From DASYLJ01 sp964432595 (GTDB taxonomy: Bacteria > Desulfobacterota > Binatia > DP-6), in contig CAYSOF010000002.1 in NCBI GenBank assembly GCA_964432595.1, forward strand, positions 186,001-250,000: 64,000 nucleotides of DNA, written 5' to 3'. The position numbers were made by a program, and so were the translations under genes. The notes beneath the pieces were generated by a model. It worked only from the letters and a program-made list of their open reading frames with translations. It was not told the DNA's origin and made no database searches. The stretch's first letter is position 1; every line of letters begins with the position of its first letter. Positions 51,320 through 61,300 of this stretch are shown here, piece after piece.

Positions 51320-52969
51320 ATGAACCTCGGACTCGTGCATCAGGCCATCGCCGCCCGCAATCCCGACCGGGAGTGCATCGTCACCCCGAGCGTCCGGCTC
51401 ACCTACGCGCAGGTCGCCGAGCGCGCGCGCCGCCTGGCCAACGTGCTGCACGCCGCCGGGCTCGGCTGCCGCGCCGAGCGCGCGGGCCTGCAGGGGCACG
51501 AGTCCGGCCAGGACCACCTCGGCATCTACATGCTGAACCGTCCCGAATACATCGAGGCGATGCTCGGGTCGTTCGTGGCGCGTGTCGCGCCGTTCAACGT
51601 CAACTACCGCTACGTCGACGACGAGCTCCTGTATCTCCTGACGGACTCGGACGCCGTCGCCCTGGTGTACGAGGCGCGCTATGCGCCGACGCTCGCGCGC
51701 ATCCGCGACCGCCTGCCGAAGCTCCGGCTGCTGCTGCAGGTGGCCGACGACAGCGGCGAGGCGCTGCTGCCCGGGGCCGTCGACTACGAGGCGGCGCTCG
51801 CCGGCGCGTCCGCGGACGCCCCGCCGGTGACGCCGTCGCCCGACGACCTCTACATCCTCTACACCGGCGGCACGACGGGCGCGCCGAAGGGCGTGCTCTG
51901 GCGGCAGGAGGACATCTTCCACGGCGCGATGACGGGCGGCGCACCCGGCATGCCCGGTCCGGCCACCATGGAGGAGGTCGCCGAGAACGCGACCAACAAC
52001 GGCGGCTTCATGCGCGTCATGACCACGCCGCCGCTCATGCACGGCGCGGCCCAGTGGCTCGCGTTCGGGGCGCTGCATCAGGGCGGCACGGTCGTGTTGC
52101 AGGGCCGTCCCGACAAGCTCGATCCCGTCGACGTGCTCGGCTCCGTCGAGCGCGAGGGCTGCAACACGCTGACGCTCGTCGGCGACGCGTTCGCGCGGCC
52201 GATCGTCGAGGAGCTCAAGAAGCGGACGTACGATCTGTCGCGGCTGTTCGTCATCGGCTCCGGCGGCGCCATCCTGTCGCCGCACATGAAGGAGGCGCTG
52301 CTCGAGCACGTGCCGCACGCCATGGTGATCGACGGCTTCGGCGCGTCGGAGACCGGCGCGCACGGCTCGCACGCGACGCGCGCCGGCGACACCGCGCAGA
52401 CCGGCAAGTTCGCCATGTCGAACACGCTGATCCTGAAAGACGACCTGTCGGGCCCGCTGCCGAGCGACGCGCGCGAGACCGGCTGGGTGGCGCGCGCCGG
52501 CCACGTGCCGCTCGGCTACTACAAGGATGCGGCGAAGACGGCGAAGACTTTCCCGACGGTCGGCGGCACGCGCTACGCGGTGCCCGGCGACCACGCCTGC
52601 TTCAACGACGACGGCTCGATCAACGTGCTCGGCCGCGGCTCCGTCTGCATCAACTCGGGCGGCGAGAAGATCTACCCCGAAGAGGTCGAGCAGGTGCTGC
52701 GCAAGCATCCCGCGATCTACGACGCCGTGGTCGTCGGTACGCCCGACGATCGGTTCGGCGAGCAGGTGAACGCCGTCGTCCAGCCGCGCGAGGGGCAGAC
52801 GATCGAGCACGCGCAGGTGAACGAGTTCGTCGCGCAGCACCTGGCGCGCTACAAGCTGCCGAAGGCGACGATCGTCGTCGCGGAGATGGTGCGCAGCCCG
52901 AGCGGCAAGCCCGACTACCGCTGGGCGAAGGCGCGCGCGCTCGAGGCCCGCGGCATCGGCCAGCGCTGA
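51320..52969 (+). CDS. Acyl-CoA synthetase (FadD-like, VLWRQ subgroup)
   Basis: 549 residues from ATG 51320 (MNLGLVHQAIAARNPDRE). AMP-forming ligase motifs are ILYTGGTTGAPKGVLWRQED (P-loop), VIDGFGASETGAHGSH, and RGSVCINSGGEKIYPEEVE in the C-terminal lid, with the final catalytic Lys in SPSGKPDYRWAKARAL. The VLWRQ after the P-loop is shared with FadD19/FadD17-type enzymes that activate steroid side chains or long-chain fatty acids. It makes acyl-CoA from acid, ATP and CoA in the cytoplasm. Divergent neighbour is a quinone oxidoreductase. The exact substrate is not given by the sequence. Confidence 0.92.
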   Translation: MNLGLVHQAIAARNPDRECIVTPSVRLTYAQVAERARRLANVLHAAGLGCRAERAGLQGHESGQDHLGIYMLNRPEYIEAMLGSFVARVAPFNVNYRYVDDELLYLLTDSDAVALVYEARYAPTLARIRDRLPKLRLLLQVADDSGEALLPGAVDYEAALAGASADAPPVTPSPDDLYILYTGGTTGAPKGVLWRQEDIFHGAMTGGAPGMPGPATMEEVAENATNNGGFMRVMTTPPLMHGAAQWLAFGALHQGGTVVLQGRPDKLDPVDVLGSVEREGCNTLTLVGDAFARPIVEELKKRTYDLSRLFVIGSGGAILSPHMKEALLEHVPHAMVIDGFGASETGAHGSHATRAGDTAQTGKFAMSNTLILKDDLSGPLPSDARETGWVARAGHVPLGYYKDAAKTAKTFPTVGGTRYAVPGDHACFNDDGSINVLGRGSVCINSGGEKIYPEEVEQVLRKHPAIYDAVVVGTPDDRFGEQVNAVVQPREGQTIEHAQVNEFVAQHLARYKLPKATIVVAEMVRSPSGKPDYRWAKARALEARGIGQR

Positions 52970-53072
52970 CGCACCGCCCGGAGTTTCGACTCCGGTGTCA
53001 CCGGATTGACACCCGCCCGCCGTGCGGCCCGCGCCAATCGGCGGTGCGGGCATCGGGGCCCTGGCACAATTG

Positions 53073-54950
53073 ATGCTGCGTGACCGGGTGCCCTCGATGC
53101 AGCGTGGACACCCGGAACGACGCGACGAGCGGCCCGATCTCGAGGCCGCGTACGAAGCCGATCGCCAGGCGGTCGTGCGCGCTCGCGTCGAGCTGGGCGC
53201 GGGTCTGTTCGTCGCGTTCGTCGGCCTCGCGAGCCTCATCGAGGGCCTGAACCACGGCGACCGGAGCGCGGTCGTCATGCGATTCTTCGTCACGCAGATC
53301 GCGGCCGTCGTCATCGCCGTGCTGGCGATGCGGCTGTCGCCGCGGCGCTCGCGGCCGGTCGTCGTCGGCGTCGCGCTGATGGCCGGGCTCTCGGCGCAGA
53401 TGTGCGCCTACAACTTGGTCGTCACCGGGCCGGCGGAGCGGCTCGCGATGGCGCAGACGTGCATGCTGACGTCGTTGGCGCTGCTGATCCCCTGGGGCTG
53501 GCGTGCGCAGGCGGCGCAGGGCGCGGTGGTGCTGGCCGCGTACGCCGGCGTGCTGCCGCATCTCCACATTTCCGACGGCATGGCGTTTCCGCTGCTGGGG
53601 CTGACCGTCGGCGCGACGGTGTCGGTCGCGGGGGCCGCGTTCATGGAGCGCTCGCGCCACGACACGTTCGTGCGCACGGTGCTGCTGCGCGAGGAGGCCG
53701 AGACGGCGGCGGCGCTCGCCGACGTGGCGCAGCTCCTCAGCACGCATCTCGACGACCCGAACATGCTCGAGCGCGTGAACCGCTTCGCCGTGGCGACGCT
53801 CGGATGTACGAGCAGCGAGTCGTACGTCTGGGACGACGCCTGCGCCGGCTATCGCGTGATGGCGACCGTCGGCCTGCCGCCGGACGTCGCCACCGAGCTG
53901 AAGCAGCTCGAGTTCTCGCCGGAGACCACGCCGCTCGTGCGCAACGTGCGGCCGGGCGAGGTGCTCGAGATCGCGGACACGCGCCATCAGATGCTCGTCC
54001 CCGTCGAGGTGATGGAGTACTTCGGCGTCACGTCGTCGATGTACGCGCCGATCACGCGCGGAGGCGTCGTCATCGGCGCCATCGGCTTCGCGTGGAACGG
54101 CCGCCGCGGTCCGTTCTCGCGGCGCGATCGACGGCTGGCCCTGGGCATCGCCCACGCGACGGCCATCGCGATGGAGAACGCTCGCTTGATCCGCGATCTC
54201 CAGGCGGCGAGCCGGCTCAAGTCGGACTTCGTCGCCACCATGTCGCACGAGCTGCGCACGCCGCTGAACGTCATCATGGGCTACAGCGATCTCCTGGCGG
54301 ACGGCGACTGCGGGCCGCTCAACGCCGCGCAGCGCGAGCTGCTCGACGCCACGCGCCGCAGCGCCGTCGAGCTGCTCGGCCTGGTGAACGCGACGCTCGA
54401 CCTGAACCGCCTCGACACCGGCCACGATCCGCTGGAGCCCATCAGCGTCGCGATCGACGACGTGTTCGGCGAAGTGGCGGGCGAGGTGGCGGCGCTGCGC
54501 CGGAGCACGGTGGAGCTGCGCTGGCACGATGCCACGGACGGCCGCCCCGTGGTCACGGACCGCGTGAAGCTCAAGACGATCCTGAAGAACCTCGTCGGCA
54601 ACGCGCTCAAGTTCACCGACGTCGGTGCGGTCGAGATCGCCGCGCAGCGGCTGGACGGGACGCTCACGCTGACGGTGCGCGACAGCGGCATCGGCATCGC
54701 GGCGGATCAGCAGCCGGTGATCTTCGACATGTTCCGGCAGGTCGACGGCTCGTCGACGCGCCGCCACGGCGGCGTCGGGCTCGGGCTGCACATCGTGAAG
54801 CGGCTCGCCGACACGATGGGCGGCGCGGTGACCGTCGACAGCGCACCGGGTCGCGGCGCGACCTTCACGGTCGTGCTGCCCGAGCTGCGCCTCCCGCCGC
54901 GCGGCCGCCGGCCACGCGAGGGGCTGCCCGTCGTCGCGCGCGCGTCCTAG
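53073..54950 (+). CDS. Membrane sensor histidine kinase with GAF domain
   Basis: 625 residues from ATG 53073 (MLRDRVPSM); ATG 53097 and GTG 53022 are alternatives. Residues about 30-195 contain some six transmembrane segments. A GAF domain follows (about 230-370; AVATLGCTSSESYVWDD, EYFGVTSSMYAPITRGGVVI). The kinase core has H392 in TMSHELRTPLNVIMGYSDLL, N-box LKNLVGNALKFTDV, G1 VRDSGIGIAADQ and G2 HGGVGLGLHIVKRLA. The gene overlaps the convergent Cache/MCP-like gene by four bases. No response regulator is adjacent, so its partner is elsewhere. Confidence 0.92.
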   Translation: MLRDRVPSMQRGHPERRDERPDLEAAYEADRQAVVRARVELGAGLFVAFVGLASLIEGLNHGDRSAVVMRFFVTQIAAVVIAVLAMRLSPRRSRPVVVGVALMAGLSAQMCAYNLVVTGPAERLAMAQTCMLTSLALLIPWGWRAQAAQGAVVLAAYAGVLPHLHISDGMAFPLLGLTVGATVSVAGAAFMERSRHDTFVRTVLLREEAETAAALADVAQLLSTHLDDPNMLERVNRFAVATLGCTSSESYVWDDACAGYRVMATVGLPPDVATELKQLEFSPETTPLVRNVRPGEVLEIADTRHQMLVPVEVMEYFGVTSSMYAPITRGGVVIGAIGFAWNGRRGPFSRRDRRLALGIAHATAIAMENARLIRDLQAASRLKSDFVATMSHELRTPLNVIMGYSDLLADGDCGPLNAAQRELLDATRRSAVELLGLVNATLDLNRLDTGHDPLEPISVAIDDVFGEVAGEVAALRRSTVELRWHDATDGRPVVTDRVKLKTILKNLVGNALKFTDVGAVEIAAQRLDGTLTLTVRDSGIGIAADQQPVIFDMFRQVDGSSTRRHGGVGLGLHIVKRLADTMGGAVTVDSAPGRGATFTVVLPELRLPPRGRRPREGLPVVARAS

Positions 54951-55969
54951 CGCGTGCTCTGGACGATGACGCCGTACCAGCCGAGGCCCGCGTACGTCTC
55001 GTAGCCGGGCGTCAGCGCGAAGCCGACGACGTTGCCGTCGGCATCGTCGTAGTTGCCGATCTTCCGGCCCTGCGTCTGCAGCGGGAACGTCTCGCTGAGC
55101 ACACCGCGTCCGTCCGACGCCGCGAGCACGCGATGGCGCCCGTCGAGGATCAGCTGGCGCGTGCGCGCGCGCTCGCCGTCGAGCAGGCGCACGCCGTCGA
55201 CGACGGTCTGCGACTGGTCCTGCCAGTCGAAGAAGATCGCGAGCACGCCGGTGACGGCGCCGTGCGCTTCGCCGCCCTCGCGGATGGCCGCCGCGTAGGT
55301 CGCGACGGAGCGCCCGCGAAGCGCCTCGTTCGTCTCGATGTCGGCGACCGCGTATTCCGTGCCGTCCGCCGTCGCCATCGCCTGGCGGAACCAGCTCGCG
55401 TCCGCCACGCGGCGGCCGATCGCGTCCGGGTAGCGCTCGGGGCGGCCGTTCGCGAGCACCGTGCCGCGCACGTCGAGCACCCAGAGATCGAGGTACACGG
55501 TGTACGAGTCGAGGATGACGGACAGCCGGCGGCTCGCATGCCGGCACCGCTCCGGCGCCGGGTCGGCGACGCAGTCGACGACGGCGGAGTCGGTGGCCCA
55601 CCACCGGACGTCGCAGGACCGTTCGTAGAGGTTGCGGTCGATGATCTCGATCATGTTGAGCGAGAGATCGGCGAGCCGGGTGCCGCGCACGCTGGCGACG
55701 AGCTGGGTGCCGAGGCGGTCGAGCTCGGAGAGGCGCGTACCGAGCGCCTCGCGCAGCCCGTCGGCGATCCTGTTCACGTCGCCGCTGAACTCGCCGATTT
55801 CCTTCGCGACGACCGAGAAGCCGCGGCCCGCCTGCCCGGCGCGCGCGGCCTCGATCTGCGAGTTGAGGGCCAGGATCTTCGTGCGCCCGGTGACCCGCTG
55901 GAGATCGTCGACGTTGCGACGAGTGAGCTGGGCGACCTCGCGCGAGAGGGCCAAGATACGCTCCGGCAT
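54947..55969 (-). CDS. Soluble MCP-tip protein with C-terminal Cache-like domain
   Basis: 340 residues from ATG 55969. The N-terminal 65 residues are a fragment of a chemoreceptor signalling hairpin: VTGRTKILALNSQIEAARAG followed by GRGFSVVAKEIGEFS, close to the consensus tip that contacts CheA/CheW. A helical linker (REALGTRLSELDRLGTQLVA) leads to a sensor of about 220 residues that resembles a PDC/Cache domain (LSVILDSYTVYLDLWVLDVR, GRRVADASWFRQAMATADG, GVLAIFFDWQDQSQTVVDG). No membrane segment or HAMP is seen, so signalling and sensing domains are in reverse order and cytosolic. It may modulate a chemosensory array. Downstream of an RsbRD-type kinase gene on the same strand (35 bp gap). 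Confidence 0.8.
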   Translation of the reverse strand: MPERILALSREVAQLTRRNVDDLQRVTGRTKILALNSQIEAARAGQAGRGFSVVAKEIGEFSGDVNRIADGLREALGTRLSELDRLGTQLVASVRGTRLADLSLNMIEIIDRNLYERSCDVRWWATDSAVVDCVADPAPERCRHASRRLSVILDSYTVYLDLWVLDVRGTVLANGRPERYPDAIGRRVADASWFRQAMATADGTEYAVADIETNEALRGRSVATYAAAIREGGEAHGAVTGVLAIFFDWQDQSQTVVDGVRLLDGERARTRQLILDGRHRVLAASDGRGVLSETFPLQTQGRKIGNYDDADGNVVGFALTPGYETYAGLGWYGVIVQSTR

Positions 55970-56004
55970 AGCTAGCGAAGTATCGGGCGGCGCCGGATCA
56001 ATCT

Positions 56005-57204
56005 TTAGCGCGATGCCTGCTCCCGGCGCGGTAGCGTGAGCGTCACCGTCGTCCCGAGGCCTTCGGTCGATTCGATTTCGACTGCGCCGCCGATGGACGC
56101 CACACACTCGTGTACGATCGACAGCCCGAGCCCGCTGCCGTCGTTGCCGAGCTCGCCGTCCAGGTGCCGGTGGGCGCGCAGGAATCGTCGCCGGAACAGC
56201 TGCGGCACGACGTCCGCCGGGATGCCCAGCCCGTTGTCGCGGATGGCGACGGTGCATCGTCCGTCGACGGCGGCACCGGTGATGTCGACGTGCCGCTCGG
56301 CCTTCGCGGGATCGCTGTACTTGATCGCGTTCGACACGAGGTTCATCAGCGCCAGCTCGAGGCGCGCCATGTCGACCGTCACCTCGGGCAGGTCGGGTGC
56401 GATCCGGATGGTCACGCCGCGCGCGGTGGCCACGTCGGCCAGCTGGCGCGACACCTCGCCGGCCACGGCGCCGACCTCGATCACCTGCACGACGGGCGTG
56501 TCCGTCACCTCGCGGGCGCGCGCCAGCTCCTCGAGGCTGCGCAGGATGTCGGCGATGCGCGTGACGTTGCGTTGCAGGAGCGGCGTGATGCGGGTGCGCA
56601 GCGCCGCCAGGTCGGGGTCGCCCGTCGACGAGAGCATCCCGATCACGAGCTGGATGGTGTTCAGTGGATTGCGCAGCTCGTGGCTCACCATGCGGTTGAA
56701 GCCGGCGAGCTGCTCCGTCTGCCGTGTGATCGTGTCGGTGTACTCGGCGACGAACGTGTCGACGGTGATCTGCATCAGCGTCTGCACCGCGCGGCCGATC
56801 CGCCGCATCACCTCGAGGCACTCGAGCGGCGTCGGCACGTCGGGCAGGGCGGCGGTCGCGTCGGTGACGAACTGCTCGAGCACCGTCCCGAGCAGCGCGT
56901 ACTCGCGCAGGATCTGATGGACGGACGCCTGCTGCCCGTGCCGGAGGCGTCCGAGCTCCTGTGCCTTGGTGATGACCGTCGTGTTGGCCGCGAACTCCTC
57001 GTCGCTGGGCGCACGCAGATACGCGGCGATCTCATCGATGATCGCCGGGATGTGGTCGAGGAGCTGGTCGGAGGGAAAGACCTCGCGGACGTCGACCGGC
57101 AGCAGCTCGGTCAGGCGCGCGAGCCAGCGATGGGAGATGTCGCGCTGCGCGGACTCGAGGCGCTCGGCGAGGAGGAGAGCGTAGCTGCGGTCGTCGCGGT
57201 CCAT
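56005..57204 (-). CDS. Histidine kinase with RsbRD-type N-terminal domain
   Basis: 399 residues without transmembrane segments. The N-terminal domain (about 10-160; SHRWLARLTELLPVDVREVF, RLRHGQQASVHQILREYALL) is like the RsbRD N-terminal globin-like sensor domain. The kinase core has H175 in RMVSHELRNPLNTIQLVIGM, N-box NLVSNAIKYSD, G1 IRDNGLGIPADVV and G2 GSGLGLSIVHECVA. As a soluble kinase, it probably senses a cytoplasmic or small-molecule signal. It is followed by the MCP-tip/Cache gene on the same strand, suggesting a shared pathway. Confidence 0.9.
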   Translation of the reverse strand: MDRDDRSYALLLAERLESAQRDISHRWLARLTELLPVDVREVFPSDQLLDHIPAIIDEIAAYLRAPSDEEFAANTTVITKAQELGRLRHGQQASVHQILREYALLGTVLEQFVTDATAALPDVPTPLECLEVMRRIGRAVQTLMQITVDTFVAEYTDTITRQTEQLAGFNRMVSHELRNPLNTIQLVIGMLSSTGDPDLAALRTRITPLLQRNVTRIADILRSLEELARAREVTDTPVVQVIEVGAVAGEVSRQLADVATARGVTIRIAPDLPEVTVDMARLELALMNLVSNAIKYSDPAKAERHVDITGAAVDGRCTVAIRDNGLGIPADVVPQLFRRRFLRAHRHLDGELGNDGSGLGLSIVHECVASIGGAVEIESTEGLGTTVTLTLPRREQASR

Positions 57205-57279
57205 GGGTTCCCCTGACGTGGGGGAGCGCTACCATAGGACCGATCGCGCTATGACGCGATAGGACGTGAACGGGTTTCG

Positions 57280-58191
57280 TCAGTCGCCGAACATGCCGTT
57301 CAGCGTCTGCTGCTCCTTGTGGAGCGCCGCCCAGATCTCCTTCCAGACGTTGCCGTCGACGAGGCCCGGGGCGAAGGCGCCCAGCTCGTCGAGCACGTCC
57401 TGGCGGGCGGCCCCGCTCGACGCGTCGGTCGAGTGGATCAGGCGGTCGGCCACCGCGACGATGGCCGGCAGGTCGAGGCCGCAGGCGGGGTCGAGCGGCT
57501 CGGTGTGCAGCGCCACCGGGTCGACCAGGAGCGGCGGCATGCCCCACAGCTGGAGGAGCCAGCCGCCGACCATGCCGTGGTTGCAGCCGAAGGCCTCCTG
57601 CTCGGCCGCCGCGGCGCCGCCGGCTTCGACGGCGTCGTCGAGCAGCGACCAGTAGGTGTCGCCGAGACGCAGCCCGAGGACCAGCTTGCCGACGTCGTGC
57701 AGCAGGCCGGCGGTGAACGCCTGGCCGGGATCGGCGCCGCGGGTGCGCTCGGCGAGCAGCTTCGCCGCCGACGCGACCATCGAGGTGTGGCTCCACATCC
57801 GCTTGCGGTAGCGACGGCCCTCCGCGCTCGAGCCTTCGAGGGCGCCCCACACGCTGAGGCCGAGCACCAGGTCGCGCACGCGCGCGAAGCCGAGCAGCGT
57901 CACCGCCTGCGTGATGCCCGTCACCTTGGTGCGCACCGCGAAGAGTGCGCTGTTGGCGAGCCGCAGCAGGCGTGCCGCGAGCGACTGGTCGCGCTCGATG
58001 AGCGTGGCGAGCGCGCGCAGGCTCACGTCGTCGCGGTTGATCGCAACCAGCATGCGCTGTGCGACCTCGGGCGCGGACGGCAGCGACTCGACGGCCATCA
58101 GCTCGCGGTAGAATCGCTCGAGCACGGGCGACCGCGAGGGCGGATCCCACGTGCGCCGACGCGGCGTCGTCGCCGTCGCTGCAGAAGCCAT
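57280..58191 (-). CDS. HDOD-domain signalling protein
   Basis: 303 residues from ATG 58191 (MASAATAT); 58221 is an alternative. The HDOD domain covers most of the protein: VESLPSAPEVAQRMLVAIN, IERDQSLAARLLRLANSALF, QAVTLLGFARVRDLVLGLSV and GLLHDVGKLVLGLRLG, the latter reminiscent of the HD site. HDOD proteins connect c-di-GMP or chemosensory networks to stress and motility and usually lack nuclease activity. It lies in a same-strand run with the soluble kinase and the MCP-like protein. Promoter region shared with the cyclase/ATPase gene (141 bp). Confidence 0.88.
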   Translation of the reverse strand: MASAATATTPRRRTWDPPSRSPVLERFYRELMAVESLPSAPEVAQRMLVAINRDDVSLRALATLIERDQSLAARLLRLANSALFAVRTKVTGITQAVTLLGFARVRDLVLGLSVWGALEGSSAEGRRYRKRMWSHTSMVASAAKLLAERTRGADPGQAFTAGLLHDVGKLVLGLRLGDTYWSLLDDAVEAGGAAAAEQEAFGCNHGMVGGWLLQLWGMPPLLVDPVALHTEPLDPACGLDLPAIVAVADRLIHSTDASSGAARQDVLDELGAFAPGLVDGNVWKEIWAALHKEQQTLNGMFGD

Positions 58192-58332
58192 TGGAGCGTG
58201 GTGGAGCAACCGCCATGCCACGAGCGATGCGTGTCCCGCGTGGGGATGTGGTGCCCGATGGCGTCACGGAATTGCCAGTGCGGAGCGCCCTGTACCGTTG
58301 ACTTGCGCGGATCACCCGCCTACCTCCGGTTC

Positions 58333-61300
58333 ATGCGCTGCGTCACGTGCGGCGTCGAGCTCATACCGGGCAAGCAATTCTGTCACGCGTGCGGCACGAA
58401 GGCTGCGGTGCACTGCCGCGCCTGCGGCGCGGTGCTCGAGCCGACGTTCCGCTTCTGCCCGGACTGCGGCACGCAGGTCGAGGGCGCGGTGCACGACGTC
58501 CCGCCGCCGACCGTCGCCGATCCGCTGGCGGGCCTGCTCGAACGACGCAGCCTGGGCGGCGCGCCGGCCGTCGTCGCGAGCCCCGCGGCCATCGAGGGCG
58601 AGCGCAAGCTCGTGACGGTGCTCTTCTGCGACCTCGTCGGCTCGACGTCGATCGCCGAGCGCCTCGACCCCGAGGAGTACCACGACCTGCTCGAGGACTG
58701 GCTGGACGTGATGTTCCCGGAGATCTATCGCCTCGAAGGCTCCGTGAACCACGTCGCCGGCGACGGCCTGATGGCGCTCTTCGGCGCGCCCGTCGCGCAC
58801 GAGGACGCGCCCCATCGGGCGGTGCGCGCGGCGCTCGCCATCCGTGCGGCGATGGAGCCGCTCGCCGAGCGCCTGAAGGCGCGGCACGGGGTCACGCTGC
58901 AGCTGCGCACCGGCATCAACACCGGTCCGGTGGTCGTGGGTCCCGTCGGTACGGCCGGGCAGGTGGGCTTCTCCGCCATCGGTGACACCACGAACCTGGC
59001 CGCCCGCCTGCAGACGCTCGCCGCGCCGGGACAGATATTGATCAGCGAGACGACGCACCGCCTGGTGCGCGGGTTCTTCGACGTGGACCCCGTCGGACCG
59101 CTCGACGTGCGCGGGAAAGCCGATCCGGTCGCCGCGTACGCCGTGCGCGACTGGCGCGGCGGCGTCACCGCCATGGCCATCGCCGCCGCGCGCGGGCTCA
59201 CGCCGTTCGTCGGTCGCACCGTCGAGCTCGACGGGCTCGAGGCGGCGTGGCGGCGGCTCGGCGAGGGGCACACGCAGGTCGTCGCGGTCGTCGGCGACGC
59301 GGGCAGCGGCAAGTCGCGGCTGCTCTACGAGTTCCGCCAGCGGCTGCTCGCGGCGGAGGTGCCGGTGTTCGAGGGCCGCTGCGCGTCGATGTCGACGACG
59401 CTGCCCTATCATCCCTTCCTCGCGATGTTCGCGCGCTGGTTCGACCTCGACTGGGACGACGAAGAGACCGTCGCGTGCGCGAAGCTCGTCGCGAAGTTCG
59501 ACATGCCGTGGGAGCAGATCGAACGGCGCTATCCGCTCCTCTGCCGCTTCCTCTCGCTGCCCATCGAGCGCCTCGCCGACCAGCCGCCCGACGACCTCAA
59601 GCGCGAGACGTTCGACGCCGTCGCGAAGATGGTCCTCGACGCCGCCGAGCCGCGCGGCGTGGTCATGTTCATCGAGGACCTGCACTGGATCGACGAGCCG
59701 TCGCGCGAGCTGCTGCAGGACCTGCTGCGCCGCTTCGTCGGCTCGCCCGTGCTGCTCGTCGTCACGCATCGTCCCGACAGCGCGCCCGCGTGGCAGGTCG
59801 CGACGTCGCTGCAGCAGTTCGTGCTGCGTCCCCTCGACGACGCCGACGTCGCGTCGATCGTGCGCGACGCCGCCGGCGGTCCGTTGCCCGCCGAGCTGGT
59901 CTCGGTGCTGGTGGCGAAGGCGGGCGGCAGCCCCTTCTTCGCGGAGGAGCTGGTGCGCGCGCTGCTCGACGAGGGGCACCTCGTCGCCGAGGCCGACGGC
60001 TCGCTGCGCCTGACGCGCGCGCTGCGCGACGTCTCGATTCCCGGCACCGTGCAGGAGGTCATCGCGGCGCGGCTCGACAGCCTCGGGCCGGCGACGAAGC
60101 GCGTGGTGCAGGTGGCGGCGGTGCTCGGGCGGCAGTTCCGTCGCAGCCAGCTCGAGGCCCTGCTCGCGGCGGAAGGCATCGACGTCGGCCGCGAGCTGGC
60201 CGAGGCCGAGCGGCGCGGGCTGCTCCATCGCAAGACGGCGATCACCACCGACGAGCTGCGCTTCGGCGAGAGCCTCACGCAGGAAGTCGCGTACGAGACG
60301 CTGCTGCTGCGGTTCCGGCGGCAGCTGCACGAGCGCATCGGCCAGCTGCTCGAGGCCGATCCCGAGCCGGGGCCCGAGCACTCGGCGCTGCTCGCGCATC
60401 ACTACTCGCGCAGCGACAACCACACGAAGGCGGTCGACGCGCTGCTGGTCGCCGCGCGCGACACCGAGGAGATTCCGTCGTACCGGGTCGCGTTCGGCTT
60501 CTATCGCCAGGCGTGGCAGCTCGCCGAGAGCGTGCTCGGCGAGCGCGAGGACGGGCACTTCCACCAGGCCGCGCTGTCGGCCATCAGCGCCATTGCGCGG
60601 CTCACCACGTTCTTCGGCGCCGAGGACCTCGGCGACGCCGAGCGCGCGATCGAGCGCGGCCTCGAGCTGGCGGAGCTGCTCGGCGACCAGTCCGTCATGG
60701 GACACCTGATGTTCTCGAAGGGTGTCGTCATGATGATGCGCAAGGAGAGCGACTTCGCGGGCGGCCTGGCGCTGGCCGAGCGCGGCGTCGAGGTCGCCGA
60801 GGAGCTCGGCCAGGCCGAGCAGGCGCAGCGCCTCGCGCGCGCCGTCTGCATCCACTACACCATCGACGGCCGCTTCGAGCGCGCGCTCGCGCGCATCGAG
60901 CCGATGCTGGTCGAGATGGAGCGCGGCATGAACCGCGAGCGTCCGCCCGACGTCTACCTGGCGTCGCGCTGGGTGCGCGACCTCGCACTCTACGCGAGCG
61001 ACGAGTTCGACCGCGCGCTCGCCACGGCCGGCGAGACGTGGGCGATGGCGCAGCGGGTGGGGAACCGCACCATGCGGACCGCCTGCGGCACGGTGCTGGC
61101 GCCGGTCTGGTATCTGCGCGGCCACTACGCCGAAGCGCAGCGCTGGGCCGACATGAGCCTCGAGCTGTCGGAGGAGATCGGCAACGCGAACGCGCTCGCG
61201 ACGTCGGCGTCGATCGCGCTCGCGTCGCGGCTCATGCAGGGCGAGCGGCCCGATCCGTCGCGCTGGATCGACGCGATGGAGCGCGGGCTCGCGGCGGCCG

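Noticed and set aside
58222..58332. Additional zinc-ribbon cysteines (CQCGAPC) upstream of ATG 58333
   Set aside because: The upstream in-frame segment may be coding, but the ribbon pattern from residue 3 of the chosen start is already complete. No ribosome site favours the longer form, so it is only noted as an alternative.
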